Assembly: GCF_001439805.1 (NCBI RefSeq)
Contig: NZ_JYLK01000019.1
Coordinates: 59,431 to 123,430 of the forward strand
Reading direction: 5' to 3'
Length of the DNA stretch: 64,000 nucleotides
From: Pseudomonas trivialis
Lineage (GTDB): Bacteria > Pseudomonadota > Gammaproteobacteria > Pseudomonadales > Pseudomonadaceae
Part shown: piece after piece, positions 1-8,405 of the stretch
How the letters are laid out: every line of letters begins with the position of its first letter
Position numbering within the stretch: position 1 is the stretch's first letter
Notes under the pieces: model-generated
What the model saw: only the letters and a program-made list of their open reading frames with translations
The model's database searches: none
Told to the model about the DNA's origin: nothing
Translations under genes and position numbers: made by a program

Positions 1-15
1 CCTGGAATCTTCCCC

Positions 16-1209
16 ATGTTAAGTACCGTCCAGGCCAAACTGCTGATCGTCGACGATCTGCCGGAAAACCTGCTGGCCCTCGAAGCGCTGATCAAGCGCG
101 AGGATCGGCAGGTCTACAAGGCATTGAGCGCTGATGAGGCCTTGTCCCTGTTGCTCGAGCACGAGTTCGCCATGGCGATCCTCGATGTACAGATGCCCGG
201 CATGAACGGCTTCGAGCTGGCCGAGTTGATGCGCGGCACCGAAAAGACCAAAAACATCCCGATTGTGTTCGTCAGCGCCGCCGGCCGTGAGCTGAACTAC
301 GCGTTCAAGGGCTACGAAAGCGGCGCCGTGGACTTCCTGCACAAACCGCTGGATATCCACGCGGTGAAGAGCAAGGTCAATGTGTTCGTCGACCTTTATC
401 GCCAGAGCAAGGCGATGAAGCTGCAAGTCGAAGCCCTGGAGCGCAGCCGCCGCGAGCAGGAACTGCTGCTGACGCGCCTGCAGGCCACCCAGGCGGAGCT
501 GGAGCAGGCCGTGCGCATGCGCGATGACTTCATGTCGATCGTCGCCCACGAAGTGCGTACGCCCCTTAACGGCCTGATCCTGGAAACCCAACTGCGCAAG
601 ATGCACCTGGCCCGGGACAACGCTGCGGCGTTCACCCTGGACAAGATGCACGCGATGGTTGACCGCGACGAGCGGCAGATCCGCAGCCTGATTCGGCTGA
701 TCGAAGACATGCTCGATGTGTCGCGTATACGCACCGGCAAACTGTCGATCCGTCCTGCGCATTTTGATCTGGCGCACCTCGTGAGCAACCTGGTGAACAA
801 TTTTGCGCCACAGGTGACTGCCGCCGAGTCGTCCATGCAACTGGAGGTCGAAGGGCCGGTTGAGGGCCATTGGGACGAGTTTCGCATTGAGCAGGTGATC
901 AACAATCTGCTGACCAACGCGTTGCGCTACGGTGCCAGGAGCCCGGTGCACGTGCGCGTGTATGCCGAGCATGGCGAGGCGCGCGTGGAGGTGCGCGACC
1001 ACGGCATTGGTATCAGCGAAGAGAACCAGAAGCGCATCTTCCAGCAGTTCGAGCGCGTGTCGGCCAGTCACGCAGCGGCCGGATTGGGCCTCGGGTTGTT
1101 CATTTCCGAGCAGATCGTGGCGGCCCATGGCGGCACCATCGAGGTCGAGAGCCGGATAGGCGAGGGCGCCTTGTTTCGGGTGTGCCTGCCCCTGCAGGCC
1201 GCACCCTGA
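16..1209 (+). CDS. Hybrid sensor kinase with N-terminal receiver domain
   Basis: Cytoplasmic two-component protein of 397 residues. An N-terminal receiver domain (about 8-125) has the phospho-acceptor Asp57 in AILDVQMPG. A coiled-coil linker (about 130-170) leads to a HisKA domain with phospho-acceptor His178 in SIVAHEVRTPLNG, then a HATPase_c domain with N-box NNLLTNALRYG and G-boxes DHGIGIS and GLGLGLFI. There is no transmembrane segment or signal peptide, so the input must come through the receiver or a partner. The receiver-first order suits a protein placed inside a phosphorelay. A single-domain regulator follows 78 bases downstream on the same strand and is the likely partner. The start lies only 15 bases from the window edge, so its upstream context is unseen. 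The stimulus is unknown. Confidence 0.9.
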   Translation: MLSTVQAKLLIVDDLPENLLALEALIKREDRQVYKALSADEALSLLLEHEFAMAILDVQMPGMNGFELAELMRGTEKTKNIPIVFVSAAGRELNYAFKGYESGAVDFLHKPLDIHAVKSKVNVFVDLYRQSKAMKLQVEALERSRREQELLLTRLQATQAELEQAVRMRDDFMSIVAHEVRTPLNGLILETQLRKMHLARDNAAAFTLDKMHAMVDRDERQIRSLIRLIEDMLDVSRIRTGKLSIRPAHFDLAHLVSNLVNNFAPQVTAAESSMQLEVEGPVEGHWDEFRIEQVINNLLTNALRYGARSPVHVRVYAEHGEARVEVRDHGIGISEENQKRIFQQFERVSASHAAAGLGLGLFISEQIVAAHGGTIEVESRIGEGALFRVCLPLQAAP

Positions 1210-1287
1210 AATCAATCGTCAGCTCAACGCAACCTCTGCTTGACCCCATGGTCGTAATTGCAGCAATTGACCGGACATAGGCTTCCC

Positions 1288-1665
1288 ATGAGTGAAGATG
1301 CACAAGATGTCGTACTGATCGTCGAGGATGACGAATCCATTATGTTTGTGCTGGGTGAATACCTGGCAGGCCTGGGTTATCGGGTATTGAAGGCCGTCAA
1401 CGGAAAAGAGGCGTTTGAAATTCTCGCGACCAAGCCGCACCTGGACCTGATGGTCACCGACTACCGCCTGCCCGGTGGCATCTCCGGGGTGCAGATCGCC
1501 GAGCCCGCTCTGAGGGTACGGCCGGAATTGAAGGTTATCTTCATCAGCGGTTACCCGCAGGAAATCCTCGACTGCGACAGTCCGATCACGCGCAATGCGC
1601 CGATCCTGGCCAAGCCGTTTGATCTGGATACGCTGCAGGAGCATATCCAGCGGTTGTTGGCGTAA
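1288..1665 (+). CDS. Single-domain response regulator (CheY-like)
   Basis: Stand-alone receiver domain of 125 residues with no output domain. The acidic pocket is VEDDES near the N-terminus, the phospho-acceptor is Asp58 in LMVTDYRLPGG, and the conserved Lys lies in LAKPFDLDTL. I use the ATG at 1288; an in-frame TTG at 1258 would add ten residues but gives no better domain fit. It follows the receiver-kinase gene on the same strand and probably receives phosphate from it or passes it on within a phosphorelay. With no DNA-binding or enzymatic domain, its output must be by protein contact. Specific targets cannot be read from the sequence. Confidence 0.85.
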   Translation: MSEDAQDVVLIVEDDESIMFVLGEYLAGLGYRVLKAVNGKEAFEILATKPHLDLMVTDYRLPGGISGVQIAEPALRVRPELKVIFISGYPQEILDCDSPITRNAPILAKPFDLDTLQEHIQRLLA

Positions 1666-1680
1666 TCGTTGATGGGGCAG

Positions 1681-1710
1681 CAACTCAGATGAATCCGTCC
1701 ATCTGAGTTG
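1681..1710. terminator. Hairpin between convergent genes
   Basis: Perfect 11-bp inverted repeat, CAACTCAGATG at 1681-1691 and CATCTGAGTTG at 1700-1710, with an 8-base loop. It lies between the convergent response-regulator and toxin genes. There is no T-run on either side, so it is a weak or Rho-assisted terminator candidate, or an mRNA 3' stabiliser. Confidence 0.45.
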
Positions 1711-1759
1711 AACGTGTGGTCCCGTATACACCGCAAGCGATATCAAACGTCACTCATAG

Positions 1760-4700
1760 TTAAATTTTTGTGTATTGCGCCGGTACATCCCCCTTGACGT
1801 AAAACACCTCCAGTTCCTGATTTTTGATTTGATCAGCAGCCTGCAATAGCGTGGCCTTGGTAACTTTTCCTTGCTGCACCAGTCTTTCACCATCTTTCAA
1901 AATTATATCGGGCACGGTCCGAAAGGCTGCGGGGTCTTTGGTTGTATCGACAGTGAATACAGGCACTGCGTTATCCGGTGTTGAGTATTGCTTGGAGAAA
2001 CTATTGGCCTTTGCCTTGCTTGCGCTGAACGACATGACTTCGCCGCCGCTGCCCCCTTGCCTGGCTGTGTGTTTGATAATGGCAGCGAGATAGTCATCAC
2101 CTGCGGTGCTTGTTCCCGCAGCACGCCTCAAGCCCGTTGCAGGAGAGTCTCCAGCCGCGGTATGGGCTCGGTAAATTTGCGCAGGAACCTCAAAGTCTGC
2201 GTTCCTGATATCTTCGACTGTTTTAACGCGTGGCCTGGCTCCTGGGATGGCATTGCGTTGGTTCAGCAGGTTTTCCATAAAGGTATCTGCACTGCTCGAC
2301 GTCGGAAGGTCAACGTCGAAGAGTTTATTAAAACTAACTTTGTCCGTGCTGCTGAGTGCTATCCATCCATCATCATGATCAAATATCTTGAATTCCAGGC
2401 TCTTGCCGGCAGTGGCGTAAGTTCTGTACTGGCCGGGTAGAGTCTTGTCATTGAATAGTTTTGTCAGCCCTTTCTCCATTGCCTCTGAGGTTGGGAAGTA
2501 GGCGATGCCCGCATTGGGATCGTAGAAATAATATTTTTTATTGGAGCCATTGATTAATACGCCTGCTGCCATCGCATGTCCGGGCGAATCGATCATTATG
2601 GATTTGGTTGCAGTCGATCTGGAAAGCTCTCCGACCATCTCCTGATAGGTGACCTGTCGGCCAACTTTCTGCGCATAAAAGGTAGCATTATTTCCCGTTG
2701 AGTTTTGGAGGCGGCTGAGTGTACGCATGAACTCTCTAGCTTCATTCGTATCTGGACGAGCAGCGGCTTTGAACATGTTATTAATCAGCGTTTTCTCTTT
2801 GCCCTGCTCGACGGCAGTGGCAAACGTGCGTGCCAGAGCTGCACACTGGCCGTCAGAAATCTGAGCCGTTGAGCTAAGATAAGCGGTTTGCGGCATAGGG
2901 AACACCGTTCCGAATTCAGGATCGATGTTGTCAATAAACTTGGTCGCCACTTTACTACCGTGTTTGAATGCCAAGTTGTCATATTGCCTTGCAAGCGCTC
3001 CCATGGCTGCAGCGCTGATATCTTTTCTTTGCGCCAGTTCCATTACCTGCATTGCAGTCAGGTTTTTCAGCTTGTCTGTTATAATTTTCGGCGGATTCTT
3101 CATATAATAGCCCGCTTCAAAATCCGATTTTTCCGAGCCAAATTTGAAGCGTTTGACCGTTGTCTCCCAATGGGTTCTGGTGGCTTGTTGCTTGGCTGTT
3201 AGTATGCGTGGACCGGTTTCCCAGTCTCCAAAAGCAGGGGAAGTGCGTCCCATGGAAGGCACAAAGTCATCGAGACGTGTACCAAATGCTTGTCGTGCGA
3301 CAGGATCGTATGCGCGCCATTGATCACCGGTGAATGCGGCAGGCCCTTTTAACAAAACACCGCCCTCCTTAAAGGTACCTATGGCAGAGGCGTCATAACG
3401 TTTGGCTGCTGCCGCGACATCATAGACGTTGACGCCACGAATCTTTCGAACTTGATTAAGGCCCGCTTTGCCCACTTTTATTATTCCTTTTCCAAGGCCG
3501 GTTATCGCGCTGGCAATACCATCCAGTGGGTTGAGCAGGCTGATGGCCGCGAGCCCGACAACCCGCAAAATCTTCAGGGTCTTCAAACCGGTCCCTACGC
3601 ACTTGGCTAACATGGAGGCTCCGCAGCTTGCGACCGCTGCAATATCCAGAATGACGCTTCCGATACCGGCACCTATATTGCCTTGAGAAAAATTTTCGAT
3701 AGCTGAATAAAAGGGAATTAAATCAAGTAAAATATTTCGAATTACTATGTATGATGGAACTTCGGTCTCGAAGGTTGTAGCACCTTTTGCATGAGCTTCA
3801 AGTCTCTTGTCTATTCCTGTGAATATATTCTTCGTTACAAAGTCAGCAATCGCATCCGTACGTGTTGACCCATAAGGGTCATGCGCTGGATGGTCGGGTA
3901 ATCCGGCCATATCGCCTATCTTCATGATATGTCTTAGATCGGTTGATAGTTTGCGGTAGCTGGTTACTTTCACCGTGTCAGTATCTGCTCCCGGGTTTAC
4001 TTGTTTGCCTTGGATATGGCCGACTACAAAATTACTCTCAAGGTCTTTGCGCCGCTCAACAAACCCTTTCTGCGGATTGATTTCAAAAAACCTGACTTCC
4101 GAGTCGATTGTGCATTTTGCGACCGTTGGTTTGTTGTCGTCGGGCTGACGACGGAGCAAGAAGTTACGCCCCTCTATGCCTTCGTAAATAAGTTCTTCGC
4201 GAAAGAATTCGATTTTTCCGCGATCAAAAAATCTAAAGTCGTCAGCAGAAAGGTGTGATAACAAATGCTTCGTGGTTGTTTTTGTACTGGCCTTCAAGTT
4301 GTCAATATGGGTTTTTATCTCTTCCGAAAACTGTGCGGCAGTGTCGGGAAAGCCAGTGGATTTGGCAAATATATCGTTATATTTAATTTTATAATTTGTT
4401 ATGTACCAATGGTTTTTTTTGAGGCCGCCATTGGGGCGTTTAAAGGTACCCAGAGGAGGAGGCTCAAAAAGCCTGTTGGAGGCATGCAAGTCTAATAATG
4501 AGTATGGCCCAGGGAAATCTTTGTTATAAAATCCGGCCCCTATACACTTTTCATTGATGAACGCGTAAAAGGCCGCCTTCTCCCCATGCTCCTTTCGATA
4601 CGATTCGATAGTGGCGCCAGGAATTCCCAGTTTACTTATGAGCGAGTTCAAGTAGGGGTGGTTGGCCTTGTCGTTGAACCCGAGTGCGTCATAAAGATTT

Positions 4701-6544
4701 TTTGCGCCTATGTCTGCACGTTTGGGGAGTGGTGCGCTGTTGAACTCGGTGGCTTGAAGATATTCTATGGTTCGTTTATTAAGTTTAGTCAGTACCAACT
4801 GCTGTTGAGCCTGGGTGTAATCATCTTCAGGGTTAAGGGGAATGATGCTGTTTGCTACGCCCCAGTCCATGAGTGCTGCTAACTTCGCAGTTTGCTCGAC
4901 CTGTTGTTGCACAGAGAGCAGAGATAGCATGTCGCTCCGATGCAGGACTTCCAGGTAGCTCATGGTGGAGGTCGCACCTGGCGACTGTGCTTCCACTTGT
5001 GCCACAGCAACGCTTAAAGCCATCCACTCATGTGAGCCATACTTGACTTTGTCAGGGATGTCCTTGACTAAAAATTCCGGGAAGCGCTTTGACAGCAGCA
5101 GGTGGGCTGCGATGGGGGCTAACTCACGAGTCACTCGTGAGTGACCAGTACCACTGGTTGCACCCAATAGATGGTCCGCCAATCGCTTTACGACGGCCGA
5201 TGCAGTCAAGCCGCGATTGCCAGGTTGAGCGATCTCAAAGCCCCCCACAGCGGTTCTTGAACGTCTGAGTCCTGGCTCAAATGCTTCGTGAATCGATGCC
5301 AGCACGTAATCGCTTGCACTCGTGTCGGTCGCGATTCCTCCAACGGTATCTTGCAGACTTTTACCCAGTGCCTGTGCATTGGGTGACTGAAGTATTTGTT
5401 CGATAACTCGTCGAGGATTACGCAGTTCATGCGCTTCCCAACGTCGATGGTTGCTCAGATAACCCAACAGGCCAGAGGCGCCCGGACGACTCACGCGGCT
5501 CAAGTTGATGATGTGCAACCTGCGCGGATTCGCCATTGGTACCGGCCAGCTCAAAGCGCCGCCAAAGTCCCCGTACCTCGGTGAGCTGGGCTCAGAAATT
5601 TTCAGTGCTGACAATAATGTATTCAATTCATCAGCGGAGCCGGGTAATACCCAGCCTTGAATATTGATGTATTTCTCGAGGCTTATGATCTCCTTTCCGG
5701 CATCCGAGGGGGCTTGCCCAGGCGCGGGCATTGCATTTATATCAATGTTGGTATTTTCCAAAAACTCACTCAATTGGCGGGAACCGTCTTTCGGAAAAGT
5801 CTCCAGCAGCTGAATGATTTTTTGTTTTTCATTGAGTTCTGCGAGCACGCTCTGGTTCAAGCGAAGTTCTGATTCAGAGCGTATAGATTCGTGGCTGAAA
5901 TCGCTGAAAGCCGTCCCATCTTCCAGTTCGGCGGCGCTCGTTCGCACCCTCTCTTCAAGCGTGTTGGCCGGATTATTTACTGGAACGGATTTCCCGTAGA
6001 ACCTGGCTACTTCTCTTGTGTAGGCCCCTGAGGGGTTATAGGTGGTGTCAAAGGCGGGTGAGAAGGCTTCAGCAACTTTCATGAGCAGTCCAAAGGAGGA
6101 AAAATCAGCACGCGGAAAATGCACTGGCTTGCCTGACACCCTGGCGACAATACAAAGATCTTTCGGTGAGATCGTGATGTCATGTAATAAGCTGACTTTG
6201 TTTTTTGCAGCCCACTGAGTGAAGTCTTGACTGCTTAATAGGCTGTGAATTAATGATCGCCATTTACCAAATGTCGAGTTTTCGGGGATGTCAGAAATGA
6301 GTTTGTTCGCGGGGTGCAGGGTGGACTTGCCATCTGCAAAATCGAGCAGTATCTGACGGTAGACGTTAGCCAGCTGTTTGTCTGCCTTGTTGGTAAGCGT
6401 CGTTACACTATCCCTAATCAAGGGTTGCTTAAAGCTCGCACTCAAGTCAGCAGGCAAGAACGCGCCCACGTCACTATTCCCGGTTCCGACCTTTGAAGTT
6501 TCATTGACACGGAATGCAGGTTGAACGGTTGTCAGATTAGGCAT
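1760..6544 (-). CDS. Giant modular toxin: C58-type protease plus ADP-ribosyltransferase
   Basis: A 1594-residue protein. The first ~900 residues resemble the large 'dermonecrotic toxin domain' proteins common in pseudomonads (family recognised by its general pattern). Around 940-1030 there is a hydrophobic stretch (IPFYSAIENF, GAGIGSVILDIAAVA, LRVVGLAAISLL) of the kind used for membrane insertion. Residues ~1230-1345 carry a YopT/AvrPphB-type cysteine-protease triad: Cys1234 in SDGQCAALA, His1323 in SPGHAMAAG and Asp1342 in FYDPNAG. The last ~140 residues look like an ADP-ribosyltransferase of the cholera/heat-labile enterotoxin type: Arg1459 in IYRAH, S-F-S at 1505-1507, and Glu1577-x-Glu1579 in ELEVFYVKGDVP. 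There is no N-terminal signal peptide and no secretion or immunity gene next to it. The gene is clearly AT-richer than its neighbours, suggesting acquisition. The two catalytic assignments are motif inferences. Confidence 0.85.
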   Translation of the reverse strand: MPNLTTVQPAFRVNETSKVGTGNSDVGAFLPADLSASFKQPLIRDSVTTLTNKADKQLANVYRQILLDFADGKSTLHPANKLISDIPENSTFGKWRSLIHSLLSSQDFTQWAAKNKVSLLHDITISPKDLCIVARVSGKPVHFPRADFSSFGLLMKVAEAFSPAFDTTYNPSGAYTREVARFYGKSVPVNNPANTLEERVRTSAAELEDGTAFSDFSHESIRSESELRLNQSVLAELNEKQKIIQLLETFPKDGSRQLSEFLENTNIDINAMPAPGQAPSDAGKEIISLEKYINIQGWVLPGSADELNTLLSALKISEPSSPRYGDFGGALSWPVPMANPRRLHIINLSRVSRPGASGLLGYLSNHRRWEAHELRNPRRVIEQILQSPNAQALGKSLQDTVGGIATDTSASDYVLASIHEAFEPGLRRSRTAVGGFEIAQPGNRGLTASAVVKRLADHLLGATSGTGHSRVTRELAPIAAHLLLSKRFPEFLVKDIPDKVKYGSHEWMALSVAVAQVEAQSPGATSTMSYLEVLHRSDMLSLLSVQQQVEQTAKLAALMDWGVANSIIPLNPEDDYTQAQQQLVLTKLNKRTIEYLQATEFNSAPLPKRADIGAKNLYDALGFNDKANHPYLNSLISKLGIPGATIESYRKEHGEKAAFYAFINEKCIGAGFYNKDFPGPYSLLDLHASNRLFEPPPLGTFKRPNGGLKKNHWYITNYKIKYNDIFAKSTGFPDTAAQFSEEIKTHIDNLKASTKTTTKHLLSHLSADDFRFFDRGKIEFFREELIYEGIEGRNFLLRRQPDDNKPTVAKCTIDSEVRFFEINPQKGFVERRKDLESNFVVGHIQGKQVNPGADTDTVKVTSYRKLSTDLRHIMKIGDMAGLPDHPAHDPYGSTRTDAIADFVTKNIFTGIDKRLEAHAKGATTFETEVPSYIVIRNILLDLIPFYSAIENFSQGNIGAGIGSVILDIAAVASCGASMLAKCVGTGLKTLKILRVVGLAAISLLNPLDGIASAITGLGKGIIKVGKAGLNQVRKIRGVNVYDVAAAAKRYDASAIGTFKEGGVLLKGPAAFTGDQWRAYDPVARQAFGTRLDDFVPSMGRTSPAFGDWETGPRILTAKQQATRTHWETTVKRFKFGSEKSDFEAGYYMKNPPKIITDKLKNLTAMQVMELAQRKDISAAAMGALARQYDNLAFKHGSKVATKFIDNIDPEFGTVFPMPQTAYLSSTAQISDGQCAALARTFATAVEQGKEKTLINNMFKAAARPDTNEAREFMRTLSRLQNSTGNNATFYAQKVGRQVTYQEMVGELSRSTATKSIMIDSPGHAMAAGVLINGSNKKYYFYDPNAGIAYFPTSEAMEKGLTKLFNDKTLPGQYRTYATAGKSLEFKIFDHDDGWIALSSTDKVSFNKLFDVDLPTSSSADTFMENLLNQRNAIPGARPRVKTVEDIRNADFEVPAQIYRAHTAAGDSPATGLRRAAGTSTAGDDYLAAIIKHTARQGGSGGEVMSFSASKAKANSFSKQYSTPDNAVPVFTVDTTKDPAAFRTVPDIILKDGERLVQQGKVTKATLLQAADQIKNQELEVFYVKGDVPAQYTKI

Positions 6545-6728
6545 GTAGGCTCACATTCGATATAAGTCATTAGCTTTGTCGTACGACATGTTAGGTCTTG
6601 TTAGTACGATGACTTACTCAGTGGTGAGCGGCGATTGAAAATTCCACGTTTTTATGGCTTAGCTGTTGCAGCAAGTTTCGTCATGAACAGTTAACTTAAC
6701 TGCAATAACCTGTTGCACACTTCACTAT
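6545..6728 (-). promoter_or_regulatory. Upstream region of the toxin gene
   Basis: This 184-base gap separates the toxin start from the end of the hybrid kinase gene and must hold the toxin promoter. It is AT-rich and contains a perfect 10-bp palindrome, GTCGTACGAC at 6578-6587. A related piece, GTACGATGAC, lies at 6605-6614. The repeated GTACGA half could be an operator, but no family can be assigned. The Shine-Dalgarno before the ATG is weak. Confidence 0.35.
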
Positions 6729-8405
6729 TTAATAATTAACCTGAATCATCTCCCGCACCTTCGCCGTCAACAGATCAAACGTAAACGGCTTGGTGATCAA
6801 CTGCATCCCTGGATCAAGAAACCCGCCACGCACCGCCGCATGCTCGGCATACCCGGTGATGAACAGCACCTTCAACCCAGGTCGGATCTGCCGGCCAATC
6901 TCCGCCAACTGGCGGCCATTCATGCCCGGCAGGCCGACGTCACTGATCATCAGGTCAATGCGTTGCTCGGACTCGATGATCGGCACCGCTGTCACAGCGT
7001 CCACCGCCTCGACGAATCCATAGCCCAACTCCTTGAGCACTGCGCTGACCAACACGCGTACCGCGGGGTCGTCCTCGACAATCAGCACCGTCTCGCCGGC
7101 ATTGGCGTAAGGCAACAGCGTCGGATTATTGGCCTCCTGCGCGGCGATCTCTCCGGCAAAGCGGGGCAGGAACAGGCTGACGGTGGTGCCTTTGCCCACT
7201 TCACTGTGGATGGTCACATGCCCGCGAGACTGGCGGGCAAAGCCGTAGATCATCGACAAGCCAAGGCCAGTGCCCTGGCCGATCGGCTTGGTCGTGAAGA
7301 AAGGATCAAACACTCGGCCTATCACGCTGTCGGGGATGCCACAGCCGGTATCGCTGACGCTTAATTCAACGTAATCGCCGGGCTGTAAGGTGCCATAGGC
7401 GGCGGTAAACACGCTGTCCAGATGGCGGTTGCAAGTCTCCACCGTCAGGCGTCCGCCACCCGGCATTGCATCACGCGCGTTGAGCACCAGATTGAGCAGG
7501 GCGCTTTCCAGTTGATTGGGATCGGCTTCGGCGGTCCAGAGCGGGCCAATGAGGCGCATGTCGAGGTCGATGCTTTCGTTGATGCTGCGTTGCAGCAGTT
7601 CGCCCATGGAGTTCACCAGTTGGTTGATTTCCACAGGTTTGGGGTCCAGCGACTGGCGACGTGAGAAGGCGAGCAAACGGTGGGTCAAACCGGCGGCGCG
7701 GTTGGCCGAGGTGACGCCCAGGTCGATCAGGCCATCAAGGTCGTCGAGCTTGCCCCGTGCAATACGCCTTCGCAACAACTCAAGGCTGCCGATGATGCCG
7801 GTGAGCATGTTGTTGAAGTCGTGGGCAATACCGCCGGTCAACTGGCCGACCGCTTCCATTTTCTGCGACTGGCGCAGGGCATCCTCGTTACTGCGCAGTT
7901 GCGCGGTGCGTTCCTCCACTTGCTGCTCAAGCGTTTCCAGGGTGCTTTGCAGGCGCTGCTCGCTTTCGCTCAAGTCAACCAGACGGTCACGGGCTTCGTA
8001 TTGACGGCGGCGACCGCGCAGTGCGGTGCTCACCAGGCTGATCAGGGTAACCGGATGAAACGGCCGCTCCAGAAAGGTCACGTTGCCCAACAGGCCGCTC
8101 AGGTGCGATGAGCCATTTTGCTCGGTGCCGCCGTGATGGGTCAGCAATACGATCGGCAGGTCCGACCAGGCGGGTTGTTGATGCAGGTATTCAAGCAACG
8201 GTTCGAGGTCGACGCCGCGCAAGGCTTCCGCCGCAATCACCAGCAAGCCGGCGCCGTGCTCGAGCGCTTCGCACAGGGCGCTCAGGTGGGGGGCGACGAT
8301 GCCGCCGTAGCCGGCTTCGTTGAGCATCATTAACGCCAGTGAACTGTCGCGGCCCACGGGGGCCAGGATGATTGCTCGCTCGGAGACAGGGGAAAGACTG
8401 GTCAC
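6729..8405 (-). CDS. Hybrid histidine kinase with C-terminal receiver
   Basis: A 558-residue cytoplasmic protein. The N-terminal ~130 residues look like a degenerate receiver (LLVIAAEAL, LPIVLLTHHG, FLERPF), with no clear phospho-acceptor. A coiled coil follows (~140-180), then HisKA with His195 in GGIAHDFNNML, HATPase_c (N-box LNLVLNARDAM, G-boxes DTGCGIP and GQGTGLGLSM) and a C-terminal receiver with Asp489 in LMISDVGLPGMNG. It starts with GTG; the stop of the upstream KaiC-like gene overlaps it in GTGA, so the two are translationally coupled. This pairing suggests that the KaiC-like ATPase feeds the kinase. The N-terminal pseudo-receiver without an obvious Asp is the odd point. Confidence 0.9.
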   Translation of the reverse strand: MTSLSPVSERAIILAPVGRDSSLALMMLNEAGYGGIVAPHLSALCEALEHGAGLLVIAAEALRGVDLEPLLEYLHQQPAWSDLPIVLLTHHGGTEQNGSSHLSGLLGNVTFLERPFHPVTLISLVSTALRGRRRQYEARDRLVDLSESEQRLQSTLETLEQQVEERTAQLRSNEDALRQSQKMEAVGQLTGGIAHDFNNMLTGIIGSLELLRRRIARGKLDDLDGLIDLGVTSANRAAGLTHRLLAFSRRQSLDPKPVEINQLVNSMGELLQRSINESIDLDMRLIGPLWTAEADPNQLESALLNLVLNARDAMPGGGRLTVETCNRHLDSVFTAAYGTLQPGDYVELSVSDTGCGIPDSVIGRVFDPFFTTKPIGQGTGLGLSMIYGFARQSRGHVTIHSEVGKGTTVSLFLPRFAGEIAAQEANNPTLLPYANAGETVLIVEDDPAVRVLVSAVLKELGYGFVEAVDAVTAVPIIESEQRIDLMISDVGLPGMNGRQLAEIGRQIRPGLKVLFITGYAEHAAVRGGFLDPGMQLITKPFTFDLLTAKVREMIQVNY

